A stretch of 64,000 nt of DNA, from contig CALJLA010000211.1 of assembly GCA_937983055.1 (NCBI GenBank), positions 1-64,000 of the forward strand. Reading direction: 5' to 3'. The notes beneath the pieces were generated by a model. That model saw only the letters and a program-made list of their open reading frames with translations, had not been told where the DNA came from and did no database searches. Source of the stretch: an uncultured Pseudomonadota bacterium (GTDB lineage: Bacteria; Pseudomonadota; Gammaproteobacteria; Burkholderiales; Eutrophovitaceae). Shown piece by piece: positions 17,813-26,032 of the stretch. Each line of letters begins with the position of its first letter. The stretch's first letter is position 1. A program made the position numbers and the translations under genes.

Positions 17813-18671
17813 AGCCCAGAACCATCAGCACGTGATCAGGATCTATCGAGGGCAAACCATCGTATTGACCCCGCACCAATGCTGGGCCAGCCCTTCGCAC
17901 CACACGGTACCAAGACTCCCGATACGCTCTGGCCGCATAAGTTCGCACTTTTCGGCGTAGGACGAAATTTCCCGTGCCAAATCTGAAGAAGCGAGTGGAT
18001 GGAAAGACCACATGTTCGGGATAGCGCAGGTACCACCACCTTCCCCGACACAGTCGAGCCGAGATGGACGCGATGTCCCCGGTCAGGATAACTAGCGTTC
18101 CGTTTTCGGATAGCAATTCCCGGCATCTGCGAAAGAAGCCAGGAACGTCGTAAAGATGCTCGACTAGATCGAACGCCGTGATGAGATCAAACTGCCCTTT
18201 GACCTGGTCGATCGCAGAAAAGTATCGGTGTCCCTTCTTCTCGAGAATCTCACGGCATGCAGACGAGTACTCCACTCCCGCCGTGTCGCAGCCAACGGCC
18301 CTGAGGAAGTCCAGAAGCTGCCCCGTGCTGCTTCCGATATCAAGCGCACTGGAGGACTCCTTCGCGCACGCGCGCAGGGTTTCAATAACCTCCCGGCACT
18401 TGATGTGCTCGACGTTTTCATTCGACCAGCGATTTCCACTTTCCCCGCTGCTGTACATCGCGGCTGCTTGCTCGGGGTGCACCACATTTTGTTTGAACCA
18501 AGAACCGCAGTCAGTACACTTCCAGAGTTCGGACTTGCGACTTGGCGCGATTTCGTGTGTTGAGAAGCCGATGTGCCGAACGACTGGTATTCCCCCGAGC
18601 TGACTGATTCGCGTCGACTCGCAGAGCGGGCAATTATGCCGCCGGAAATCATTGTCGATTGTCTCGATCAC
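17805..18671 (-). CDS. Class I SAM methyltransferase with N-terminal zinc ribbon (2)
   Basis: A 288-residue protein with the Cys knuckles CPLC and CTDCGSWF, then a SAM-binding domain: ALDIGSSTGQLLDFL, FDLITAFDLVEHL and LSENGTLVILTGD. It differs in sequence from the adjacent zinc-ribbon methyltransferase but shares the architecture, so the pair may act in succession or on related substrates. GTG at 18669-18671 was chosen because it overlaps the cytidylyltransferase stop as GTGA, the arrangement used repeatedly in this operon; a longer open frame reaches 18701. It is a candidate for the methylation step of a phosphoramidate or of an O-antigen sugar. The substrate is not determinable here. Confidence 0.8.
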   Translation of the reverse strand: MIETIDNDFRRHNCPLCESTRISQLGGIPVVRHIGFSTHEIAPSRKSELWKCTDCGSWFKQNVVHPEQAAAMYSSGESGNRWSNENVEHIKCREVIETLRACAKESSSALDIGSSTGQLLDFLRAVGCDTAGVEYSSACREILEKKGHRYFSAIDQVKGQFDLITAFDLVEHLYDVPGFFRRCRELLSENGTLVILTGDIASISARLCRGRWWYLRYPEHVVFPSTRFFRFGTGNFVLRRKVRTYAARAYRESWYRVVRRAGPALVRGQYDGLPSIDPDHVLMVLGCE

Positions 18672-19411
18672 CAGAGGCTTCCGCCGCGCTCCCTGGCCCA
18701 ACTCTCGTAAAGCTTCAGGTCGTTCTCGTTATCTACCTCAAACCAGCGGGCAGTAATTGGCACAGTGTCAATGCGCCTTCCGTCGGCGATCAACCGTTTC
18801 AATAGCGAGGTCATGTCAAGCTTATCGCGTGTCTCGGGGCCAAGCAGGTCTAACAGGCCGGTGACCCAGCCCCAGGCTGCCGGCGAGAACTTAAGCAGCC
18901 CCATGTATTGGCCCTCGATCTCATGGAGACTGGTCACTCGGCTTCCAATCTCCGTCAAAGTGCCCCGACGGTCGACTCTCAGCGATTCGGCGTCGGACAG
19001 AGGGTCCGCAAAGCGCTCGCTCCACAAGTCTAGCCAGTTAACGTCATAGGTAATGGCAAGGTCACCGCGCACTGCAGCGAGTTTCGCCACAGTTTCTCCC
19101 GGATAAACGATATCCGAATAACTTACGATACAGGCATCATTCGACAGCCATTCACTGGCACACACCAGCGACATGACCATGTTGGTTTCGGCCCAGCGCG
19201 GATTCTCGAATGTTGCCACGCCTGGATAGCTGATCTTCGCGGCCATGTAACCCCGTACCACACCGATCTCCGTAATACCGGCTTCGCGAAGAGCTTGGAT
19301 TTGCCATTCGATGAGCGGCTTACCTGCCAAAATGGTCAAGCATTTGGGCGCATACTGCGTAAGCTGCCCCATGCGACTACCGCGTCCCGCAGCAAGAACA
19401 ATTGCCTTCAT
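18668..19411 (-). CDS. Nucleotidyltransferase, probable CTP:phosphoglutamine cytidylyltransferase (Cj1416-like)
   Basis: A 247-residue NTP-transferase: LAAGRGSRMGQLTQYAPKCL (about 6-25) is the G-x-G-x-R ... P-K nucleotide signature, and SYSDIVYPGE carries the metal-binding Asp. In general annotation this would be a phosphocholine-cytidylyltransferase-like protein. Its immediate neighbours match Campylobacter jejuni Cj1417, Cj1418 and Cj1415. That makes it the best candidate for the Cj1416 step, where CTP plus L-glutamine phosphate gives CDP-L-glutamine and pyrophosphate. The start overlaps the amidohydrolase stop (ATGA) and the stop overlaps the methyltransferase start (GTGA). Family membership is seen; the substrate is inferred from context. 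Confidence 0.82.
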   Translation of the reverse strand: MKAIVLAAGRGSRMGQLTQYAPKCLTILAGKPLIEWQIQALREAGITEIGVVRGYMAAKISYPGVATFENPRWAETNMVMSLVCASEWLSNDACIVSYSDIVYPGETVAKLAAVRGDLAITYDVNWLDLWSERFADPLSDAESLRVDRRGTLTEIGSRVTSLHEIEGQYMGLLKFSPAAWGWVTGLLDLLGPETRDKLDMTSLLKRLIADGRRIDTVPITARWFEVDNENDLKLYESWARERGGSLW

Positions 19412-20016
19412 TGTCCTTCGGATCCAAAAACACGGGCAAACATCTCCATATCAGGCGCACGAAATGGGGAAATGCGCTCCGGATGCCACATCACGCCATG
19501 AATGGCATGACGGCGATGCTGGACCGCCTTGATGACGCCATCCTGCGCGACAGCACGGACTTCGAGTTCCGGGACCGTGGCCGTCGAACCGAAGCTGTGA
19601 TAGCTGTTTACAGATTGCGGCGTGCCGTCCGCGATGACAATCTGTTCAGGAGCCACATGACCAGTAACAGCTTCGAGGCGAACACCGAAGAAATCCTGAA
19701 CCGCTTGCATGCCCCGGCACACGCCGATCAGTGGAACTCGCTCGTCGATCGCGTAGCGGATCAATGCCGCCTCCGTTGCGTCGCGCTCCGGGGCGTTTCC
19801 TCCATAGGCCAACAGATCGCCTCCACCGGTCAAAAGGATGCCATCGATCTGGAAATTCGCCAGCAGGCTGCGCAGTGTCGATGGATTGTTCGGCACTAGC
19901 AGCGGGACAACGTCCACGCGCGCGAGGAATTCCGTCCACCGCTGGTCAAGGGCGTCGCGGCGTTCGCCGTAGGTGGGCACGATTTCAACTCGCTGCGTGA
20001 CCGCGACGCGCTTCAC
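19408..20016 (-). CDS. Class I glutamine amidotransferase-like hydrolase (Cj1417-like, gamma-glutamyl-CDP-amidate hydrolase)
   Basis: A 202-residue peptidase C26 / gamma-glutamyl hydrolase-type protein with the full triad: Cys100 in GVCRGMQ, His178 and Glu180 in MWHPER; LLTGGGDLLAYGG (61-73) forms the oxyanion side. No synthase partner domain is attached. In Campylobacter the homologous Cj1417 hydrolyses CDP-L-glutamine to cytidine diphosphoramidate and glutamate. The order kinase-hydrolase-cytidylyltransferase is the same here. It starts with GTG overlapping the stop of the glutamine-kinase-like gene (GTGA). Alone it could be read as a PuuD-like GABA hydrolase; the neighbours make that unlikely. 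Confidence 0.83.
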   Translation of the reverse strand: MKRVAVTQRVEIVPTYGERRDALDQRWTEFLARVDVVPLLVPNNPSTLRSLLANFQIDGILLTGGGDLLAYGGNAPERDATEAALIRYAIDERVPLIGVCRGMQAVQDFFGVRLEAVTGHVAPEQIVIADGTPQSVNSYHSFGSTATVPELEVRAVAQDGVIKAVQHRRHAIHGVMWHPERISPFRAPDMEMFARVFGSEGQ

Positions 20017-22361
20017 CTGAGGATCCGGACCTGTTTGTTAGCGCAGTCAATTTCGAGCACTTTGGCCCGCGACCATTCCTGGAAGTAAGCTTCACCGGCA
20101 CCGATTACGGCTGGAACGTTCAGTTCCGCGGCACGAATCGCCATGTGAGAATTGACGCCCCCGAACTTTGTAATGAAGCCAACGATGCCCTGCGCGAAGA
20201 TCCAATCGAATCCAGGATCGGCACTTGGGATGAGCAAAATCTTTCCCCTGATACCCTCACGCCCCGCATCGGTTGAGGCCACCTCCCCATTCGCTCGGCC
20301 GAGCGTGATGAAGTTCGGCTCCGAACACGGTAGGTGGAACGCAAAGACTTCGTCAGGGGAGGTAATCAGCGGCGGCAGGTTGATACGCTGAGCAATCGCG
20401 TAGGCGGACTCGCCAGCTGACACTGATCTCAGCAGCACTTCGCCCGGGCTCGCGCTCGACGCATACAGATCCTTGATGCACGCAATATCAGAGAACGAGC
20501 ATTGCTCGACCGTCAATCCGTGCTGGCGACCAAGTTCCCCGAACTCCACCAGCACATCACTCAGGCTTTTCGTGAAGACAAACTTCGCGTACTCGCGGCC
20601 TTCGATTGCACACTTGATGAAATCGAACAGCCCCAGCACGTCATGCTCCAGCCCATGCTCGACCAGAAGCGCCTCGGTGCGACGGAGCTGGTCGAGCGAC
20701 AACACAAATGGAGCCACGGAAGGGTTCGTGTGTACTGCCGCCTTCTCCCAGTCGAAATAAAGCTCGGGCTTCTCGTCGTATCGAGGAGAGAGGATGTCAT
20801 ATGTGCCCGGGCGAAGATGACCATAACGCTGCAAAAATTCTGCACGATCCAACTGGTAGTAATCTCGAGCCATGCGCGAGCTCACAGTCTCTAGCGACGC
20901 CATAAAGCGCTGATAGTCTTCCGGGCTTAGAATGCCCACCGCCACCAGCGATTTCAGTAATTGGACGGCGATGAAGCCTGCGCGGGCCAGTCCGGCGAAA
21001 GGGAGCGTTCCGTAACGCTTGCAGTCCTCGATCAACCAATAGATCTTCGATACGCGTTCTAGGTCGCTTCCCAGTATCGCTGCGCGTCGTGATTCGAGTG
21101 CCTGGATTTTTTCCACGTCCTTCCGCCAGAGACCGCGCTCCCCATGGATAATGCCGTTGGTCAGTCGCCGCAGACTGCCAGCAAAGCCGTCGATCTCCGT
21201 ATGTGTGAAGCCGGCTTCGGCGAGAACATTCAATCGCTCAGGGAGGTCCAATGTATAGCACGAGAAGATGATCTCGAATTCAACCTTGTCGTGATAGTTC
21301 GGCGATTGGACCAGGCGATCTATGTAGTAATTAGTCAGCTTTTCCGCCAATGCCGGCTCCACATCCGCGGGGATGAAGGAATTGAAGCTCACGCGCACAT
21401 CGATGTAGGGTAACCCGCCGAAGCTCACCAGCAGCGGAAAGCTGCGCAGGTTCCGGTATCCGTAGTTGTCCCGCTGGTAGGCCCAGATGCTGTCGGTGAT
21501 CAATTCCTTGTACAGCGACAAAGCTAGGGGCCTTGGCCGCACGCCAACGATCTCTGCTGGATTCCAGTCCGGCATGACGCCAAAGACACTTCGAGTGCCG
21601 TGAAGGTACGGATGCGGGCGCATCATTGCGCGTACCCGTGCGTGAATTCTTTCAAGGGCAATACGATGCGACTCAGAGTCGGCGCAATGCGCAACTGCTG
21701 CCCCCAGCGGACGCACTTGTAGCAGAAACAATTGGCCTTCGGCATCGCATGCAAATTCGACATCAATCGCATCCGTACCGAGCAATGTTTCGAGTTCGCG
21801 CACAAGTTCGATTACACGGACCAGCGATTGCGGAGCCTTTACGGGGCAATGCTTGCTGAAGTAGAACGTCTTGACGTGGTTAGTCCCTCCGGACGTGACC
21901 GTGCCCGTGGAGCCCGAGCTGTTGTCGTAATTCACCACGAAATAGGGTCCGGCGTTATTCGGATCTATGCTGAAGGCAACGCCGCTCAGCGCGACATTCT
22001 CCAGCATGGGCTGGATGAAGATCTGGTCCTTACCATCGCGTTCACCGTACGAATCGATGACGCGAGCTACCGCAGAGCTCAAAGCCTCCGCGCCGTACAC
22101 ATTGCTCACCGAAAGGAATTGCCCGGCGAGGCTTCCATTCGCCGCGTCTTCGGAGAGCGCCGATGATCGCACGATGAGCGCTTTATCGAACCAGCCGTGT
22201 GCCGCAATGCGCGCGAGCACTCCGGCCTCGTCTCTCTGCCAAGCCTCGATCGTGAAGCGTTCCTGCGGGAGAACCAATGCCGACCGAACTAGCGGCGCTA
22301 ACCGCTCCAGCGTTTCGGCCTTTGTCCCGAAGAGCATCTCTATTTTGCCTGAACGATCCAT
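20013..22361 (-). CDS. PEP-synthase-like kinase, probable L-glutamine kinase (Cj1418-like)
   Basis: This 782-residue protein has an N-terminal ATP-grasp domain of the pyruvate-phosphate-dikinase type (IVRSSALSEDAANGSLAGQF at about 64-83, then LSGVAFSIDPN and DVEFACDAEGQLFLLQVRPL) and a C-terminal swivelling phosphohistidine domain with His739 in GGVNSHMAIRA. The PEP/pyruvate barrel of true PEP synthase is absent; a long unrelated middle part replaces it. This two-domain layout, the length and the His position match Campylobacter Cj1418, which phosphorylates the side-chain amide of L-glutamine with ATP. It is the committing step of phosphoramidate synthesis. An internal ATG at 22335-22337, just after the methyltransferase stop, may be the real start (the conserved MLFGTKAETLERL). 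Confidence 0.86.
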   Translation of the reverse strand: MDRSGKIEMLFGTKAETLERLAPLVRSALVLPQERFTIEAWQRDEAGVLARIAAHGWFDKALIVRSSALSEDAANGSLAGQFLSVSNVYGAEALSSAVARVIDSYGERDGKDQIFIQPMLENVALSGVAFSIDPNNAGPYFVVNYDNSSGSTGTVTSGGTNHVKTFYFSKHCPVKAPQSLVRVIELVRELETLLGTDAIDVEFACDAEGQLFLLQVRPLGAAVAHCADSESHRIALERIHARVRAMMRPHPYLHGTRSVFGVMPDWNPAEIVGVRPRPLALSLYKELITDSIWAYQRDNYGYRNLRSFPLLVSFGGLPYIDVRVSFNSFIPADVEPALAEKLTNYYIDRLVQSPNYHDKVEFEIIFSCYTLDLPERLNVLAEAGFTHTEIDGFAGSLRRLTNGIIHGERGLWRKDVEKIQALESRRAAILGSDLERVSKIYWLIEDCKRYGTLPFAGLARAGFIAVQLLKSLVAVGILSPEDYQRFMASLETVSSRMARDYYQLDRAEFLQRYGHLRPGTYDILSPRYDEKPELYFDWEKAAVHTNPSVAPFVLSLDQLRRTEALLVEHGLEHDVLGLFDFIKCAIEGREYAKFVFTKSLSDVLVEFGELGRQHGLTVEQCSFSDIACIKDLYASSASPGEVLLRSVSAGESAYAIAQRINLPPLITSPDEVFAFHLPCSEPNFITLGRANGEVASTDAGREGIRGKILLIPSADPGFDWIFAQGIVGFITKFGGVNSHMAIRAAELNVPAVIGAGEAYFQEWSRAKVLEIDCANKQVRILR

Positions 22362-23104
22362 GCCCTAGTCTTGTACGGTACAGGCACAACGTCTAGGTCG
22401 CGTATCTCTTCGGAGATTGCTTCCATTATCCTCGCAAATCGTTCCGGGCCGGCCTGTGCCTGGATATCGTTAACCGACCGCCATGCCCCGAGGTACCGCT
22501 CTTTCGTCATCAACTCCTGATGCGGCGCTTCCAGAAAGAGGAGACGATGAAAGTGGCCAGTACTTAACATCGTCTCTTCGATGCCTTGTGTGTATTTTGC
22601 GGAACCCGACGAGATTCTTGTGATTCCAGGCACCATGTTGTGAATTCGGGCTTCTATCCGTTTGTGCAATTCGCTGTGCTCCAAATCTCTAGGATTCCAG
22701 AGCGCCGTGAAAAAGCCGCCCGGTCTCAAAATGCGGTGAAATTCCGGTAGCGAGAGTTCCGGCTTGGTCCAGTGAAACGAAGAAGCCATCAAAACCCAGT
22801 CTACGCAGCGATCCGGCAGCCCGGTGCATTCTGCAGTTCCCGCGGCCCACTTAAAGGCTTCTGTCGTCGTTCGCTGGTTAATGGCCTCGCTGCGCATCGC
22901 AGCGTTGGGCTCCACAGCGTATCCTCGCAAACCGAGTTCACAGAGATTCTCGGTGAGCTTGCCCGTGCCGGCTCCTACGTCGGCTACCGTGAATCCTTCC
23001 CTGAATGCGCCGACGTAAGCGGCAATCGCACCCAGCACTCTCGAAGAGTAACCAGTGCGGTGAATATAATCCTTGGCCAAACTCGTAAAATCTCCACGTT
23101 CCAC
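22340..23104 (-). CDS. Class I SAM methyltransferase (candidate phosphoramidate methyltransferase, Cj1419/Cj1420-like)
   Basis: A 254-residue UbiE/type-11 methyltransferase. The start FTSLAKDYIHRTGYS is followed by the SAM site VADVGAGTGKLTENL (about 40-54), WVLMASSFHWTKPE and LRPGGFFTALWNPRD. It lies between the CDP-amidate-kinase-like and glutamine-kinase-like genes, exactly where a MeOPN pathway would need its O-methylation enzyme; C. jejuni has two methyltransferase genes, Cj1419 and Cj1420, beside Cj1418. It overlaps the glutamine-kinase-like gene by 22 bp, or precedes it by 2 bp if the internal start is used. The methyltransferase fold is certain; the substrate is inferred. Confidence 0.8.
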   Translation of the reverse strand: MERGDFTSLAKDYIHRTGYSSRVLGAIAAYVGAFREGFTVADVGAGTGKLTENLCELGLRGYAVEPNAAMRSEAINQRTTTEAFKWAAGTAECTGLPDRCVDWVLMASSFHWTKPELSLPEFHRILRPGGFFTALWNPRDLEHSELHKRIEARIHNMVPGITRISSGSAKYTQGIEETMLSTGHFHRLLFLEAPHQELMTKERYLGAWRSVNDIQAQAGPERFARIMEAISEEIRDLDVVPVPYKTRAWIVQAK

Positions 23105-23113
23105 AATGGCTCC

Positions 23114-23647
23114 TCACGTAAAAACGAGCCGACCGAACTTTGCAGACAACATTGCCACAATTTCTTCAGGTGTCTTGCCGCCGTCGTTGTCTATGACGAG
23201 TTCTGGACTGACTGGCTCTTCAACTGGCAAATCGACGCCCATCACATCTTTCACCTCACCGCGCAGCGCCCGACTGTAAAGTTGTTTTTGGTCCCGCTCG
23301 ATCAGCACTTTCATCGGCGCGCGCAAGTAGATCTCATGGTAGCCAGGAATTTGGCCACGGTTCCACTCTTGGCATTCGCGAAATAGCGAAATCGTCGCGC
23401 AAACCACATCGATGCCCTGATCAGAGAGCATCTTGCATAACCTCGAATTGCGCATCGCGCTCTTGAGGCGCTCCTCACGGGAATGGCCCAAGTCATTGCC
23501 GAACACTTCGCGCAGGATGTCCCCGTCGAGGAACACGGAGGCCGGATGGCGCTCGCGCAGCAGTCCAAAAAACAGTCTTCCGATCGTAGTCTTGCCCGCG
23601 CCCGACAGACCGGTGAACCAGAAGACTCTGCCCGTTTTGACATCCAT
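23114..23647 (-). CDS. APS-kinase-like protein, probable cytidine diphosphoramidate kinase (Cj1415-like)
   Basis: A 177-residue P-loop kinase of the adenylyl-sulfate kinase family: GLSGAGKTT (13-21), VFLDGDILREVFG with the DGD motif, and ATISLFRECQEWNRG. No sulfate-assimilation genes (cysD, cysN, cysH) accompany it. Its neighbours match the MeOPN pathway, where Cj1415 phosphorylates the ribose 3'-OH of cytidine diphosphoramidate. The product is a 3'-phospho nucleotide analogous to PAPS. ATG at 23645-23647 is preceded in frame by GTG at 23648-23650, immediately after the stop of the sulfotransferase-like gene. A true APS kinase for sulfation is the main alternative, given the sulfotransferase-fold neighbour. 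Confidence 0.82.
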   Translation of the reverse strand: MDVKTGRVFWFTGLSGAGKTTIGRLFFGLLRERHPASVFLDGDILREVFGNDLGHSREERLKSAMRNSRLCKMLSDQGIDVVCATISLFRECQEWNRGQIPGYHEIYLRAPMKVLIERDQKQLYSRALRGEVKDVMGVDLPVEEPVSPELVIDNDGGKTPEEIVAMLSAKFGRLVFT

Positions 23648-23650
23648 CAC

Positions 23651-24775
23651 CTAAGTCCCCGACCCGATCACGCGCCGCACCCGTCGCAACAGCCCTCGTT
23701 TCAGGCGCGCTAGCGGTATCAGCTCCGGATCGGGCGGAACTGTCGAAGGCGTCACCTGAGCAAAACAGTCTCGAATTCGAGATTCTATGCTGGCGAGGTA
23801 CTCGGCCAGGCTGGCCTTGAGCTGGGCCAGTTCGTAGGCGGGCAGATTGGCCCGCGTAATGAGGTCAGAATTCAGGGCCATGGCGAAGTCGACGGTTTGG
23901 CGAAAAGCGTCTTCCATAAACGAACTGTTGCCGGCCCGTTCTAGTACTGCAGGATCCAGGGTGACTTGCTCGAAGAATCGCAAGCACGATATGTGTCGTT
24001 CAAGAGGAATCGCAACTTCTTGCATCGCAGGGGAAGGATAGCCGAGCCGAAAGAGTAGGCCGGAGCAAAGTCGTTCGATGCGAGCAACGACACTGGGATC
24101 GATTGTTCCCGCCTGCCATTCCATCGGTCTGCCGGAGCGGTTGATGAGCTGAGCGTCTTCCGGGTGGTCGGCTCGATAGGCACGCTCGGCGGCAGCGGCA
24201 CGATCAAAGGTCGAGTTCCGCACGGCTCGATCGACGTCGGCCGTATCAAATTCAAGACCCATCGCATTCAGGACGTTACGGAGCGTCCGCCCGGCGTCCG
24301 CCTTGTAGTCTTCGAATCGCACCACGGTCACCCGCGGGTGAGAGAGCCATCCTTCGTTGAACAGTTTCCAGTTCAAAACCTTGTCTAGCAGAGTATTCAC
24401 GTCCGGAAACGCTGCAAACTCGGAAAAACTCAGCTGCGACCCTTCTCGCTTGTAGCGAGAGTAGAGCGCATCGCGCGGGTCCCTTACGAAATAGATGATT
24501 TCCGAGCCCGCGTATCTATCCGATCTCCACTCGTGCATCCACTGCACTTGAATATCGTCACGGAAATCGAAACTCTCATGGTCGCTCAAGGCGGGCAGCC
24601 ATTTTCGGAGCAGGTTTTCATGGGGACTGAGCGACCAACGACCTCTCGCGCGACGCCACATTCCGTCGGGCGAGTAGCGGAAAGTCTTGATTCCCAGCTC
24701 AAGTAGGCAGTTGATCAGCCATGTCGCCCCCGAGGGCTCTCTTGGCGAGGCGAGATATACCTTTCTGCTAGCCAT
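23651..24775 (-). CDS. Sulfotransferase-fold protein
   Basis: A 374-residue soluble protein with the two nucleotide motifs of the sulfotransferase superfamily. The first is a 5'-phosphosulfate loop, PREPSGATWLINCLLELG (11-28). The second is the 3'-phosphate binding segment IIYFVRDPRDALYSRYKREG (93-112), including Arg98 and Ser106. The C-terminal 120 residues are outside the usual domain. Sulfotransferases use PAPS. The next gene probably makes a 3'-phospho-CDP-amidate, which has the same 3'-phosphate plus activated 5' group, so this protein may transfer a phosphoramidate rather than sulfate. It overlaps wzt by 8 bp and lies 3 bp from the kinase gene, so it is part of one operon. Fold is clear; substrate is open. 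Confidence 0.8.
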   Translation of the reverse strand: MASRKVYLASPREPSGATWLINCLLELGIKTFRYSPDGMWRRARGRWSLSPHENLLRKWLPALSDHESFDFRDDIQVQWMHEWRSDRYAGSEIIYFVRDPRDALYSRYKREGSQLSFSEFAAFPDVNTLLDKVLNWKLFNEGWLSHPRVTVVRFEDYKADAGRTLRNVLNAMGLEFDTADVDRAVRNSTFDRAAAAERAYRADHPEDAQLINRSGRPMEWQAGTIDPSVVARIERLCSGLLFRLGYPSPAMQEVAIPLERHISCLRFFEQVTLDPAVLERAGNSSFMEDAFRQTVDFAMALNSDLITRANLPAYELAQLKASLAEYLASIESRIRDCFAQVTPSTVPPDPELIPLARLKRGLLRRVRRVIGSGT

Positions 24776-26027
24776 TGAGCGAAAGGGTCCAATCTGCAGC
24801 GAGGTTCACAGCTCCCCAGCGCCCGTCGAAGGGAATCCCGCTCTTGAACGACGGCAGGACTTCGAACTGCTGGCAATTGTCGACCCACTCCAGAAACGTC
24901 GGCTTTTGGTCAAATGCGCCAGCGGAAATCGTGTAGTTTCCCGGCATCAAGCCAAGACCACGCGTGCGAAAGGCAAGCCGGAAACGCCCCGGCGCAATCG
25001 CGACCGTTTCAACATCACGCTGATGTGAACTAAGCAGCGGCCGTCCGGCGGAATCGAACACGATGAGCCAGAACGAAACTTGCTCTGACGTGCCCGACTC
25101 CAGCGTGAACTCCACTGAAAAGTCCTCGCCGATCAGGAAGGAGTTTGCAGGCTGACCCTCGCCATTGAATATCGAGGCAGACAGAAACCGCACACGACCG
25201 TCACCTCGGTTGCGCATCGCGGGCGTGATATCGACTGTCGTGTGCTTTTCGGCAACGCGATTGTACTCGGCCACAACTTCCATAGTCGCGCCGACGGACT
25301 GAACCGTTCCGACCGAAAGAAGGACACATCGATTGCATAGCGCTGCTATGGTCCCCAGGTTGTGGCTGACGAAGAGCACGGTGCGCCCGGACTTGCCAAT
25401 CTGCTCCATCTTGGCAAGGCATTTCTTCTGGAATAGCAGATCACCCACGGCGAGCACTTCGTCGACCACGAGGATCTCCGACTCCAGATTTGCGGCCACT
25501 GAGAACGCAAGGCGCACATACATGCCCGTCGAGTAGCGCTTTACCGGCGTGTCGAGGAACTTCTCCACTTCGGAAAAGGCGACGATCTCGTCGAACTTGC
25601 GGCGAATCTCGGCGTTAGTCATTCCAAGAATGGCGCCATTGAGAAAGATATTCTCGCGTCCCGTTAGCTCCGGATGGAAACCTGTGCCGACCTCCAGCAG
25701 GCTTGCCACGCGCCCCCTAATGATCGCCCGCCCGCGGCTCGGGTCAGTAATGCGGCTAAGGATTTTCAGCAACGTAGACTTGCCGGCACCATTGCGACCG
25801 ATGATCCCGATTCGCTCCCCTTGCGCCACCTCGAACGAGACATCCTTGAGAGCCCAGAAACGTTCGGTCGAATTCTGGCTCGGGGTCTGCCTTTCGTGAC
25901 TCGCGCGCCGGAACATTGCGCGAACCGAATCGCTCACCACGTCACGAAGCGCGACGTATCGGCGATCCCGCTGATGCCGAATCAGGTACTGCTTCCCCAG
26001 CCCTTCTACTTTGATTGACCATGCCAT
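24768..26027 (-). CDS. wzt: O-antigen/polysaccharide ABC exporter ATP-binding protein with Wzt C-terminal domain
   Basis: A 419-residue ATPase of the polysaccharide export pathway. The nucleotide-binding domain has Walker A GRNGAGKSTLLKIL, signature RYSTGMYVRLAFS and Walker B ILVVDEVLAVGD. After about residue 270 a separate beta-rich domain follows (RVRFLSASIFNGEG, SVEFTLE, then GLMPGNYTISAGAF). This matches Wzt_C, the carbohydrate-binding domain that recognises the modified non-reducing end of a finished O-antigen before export. That domain makes terminal caps, made by methyl-, kinase- or other transferases, functionally important. The neighbouring phosphoramidate-type genes are therefore candidates for producing such a cap. 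It works with the permease 5 bp upstream. Confidence 0.93.
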   Translation of the reverse strand: MAWSIKVEGLGKQYLIRHQRDRRYVALRDVVSDSVRAMFRRASHERQTPSQNSTERFWALKDVSFEVAQGERIGIIGRNGAGKSTLLKILSRITDPSRGRAIIRGRVASLLEVGTGFHPELTGRENIFLNGAILGMTNAEIRRKFDEIVAFSEVEKFLDTPVKRYSTGMYVRLAFSVAANLESEILVVDEVLAVGDLLFQKKCLAKMEQIGKSGRTVLFVSHNLGTIAALCNRCVLLSVGTVQSVGATMEVVAEYNRVAEKHTTVDITPAMRNRGDGRVRFLSASIFNGEGQPANSFLIGEDFSVEFTLESGTSEQVSFWLIVFDSAGRPLLSSHQRDVETVAIAPGRFRLAFRTRGLGLMPGNYTISAGAFDQKPTFLEWVDNCQQFEVLPSFKSGIPFDGRWGAVNLAADWTLSLNG

Positions 26028-26032
26028 GTGAG

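Noticed and set aside
20013..22361. Phosphoenolpyruvate synthase
   Set aside because: The C-terminal PEP/pyruvate barrel is absent and the phosphohistidine domain is at the very end, as in glutamine kinase Cj1418.
23114..23647. APS kinase (cysC) of sulfate assimilation or sulfation
   Set aside because: No cysDN or other sulfur genes are near, and the gene sits with homologues of the other three phosphoramidate enzymes. It remains the main alternative, because a sulfotransferase-fold gene is adjacent.
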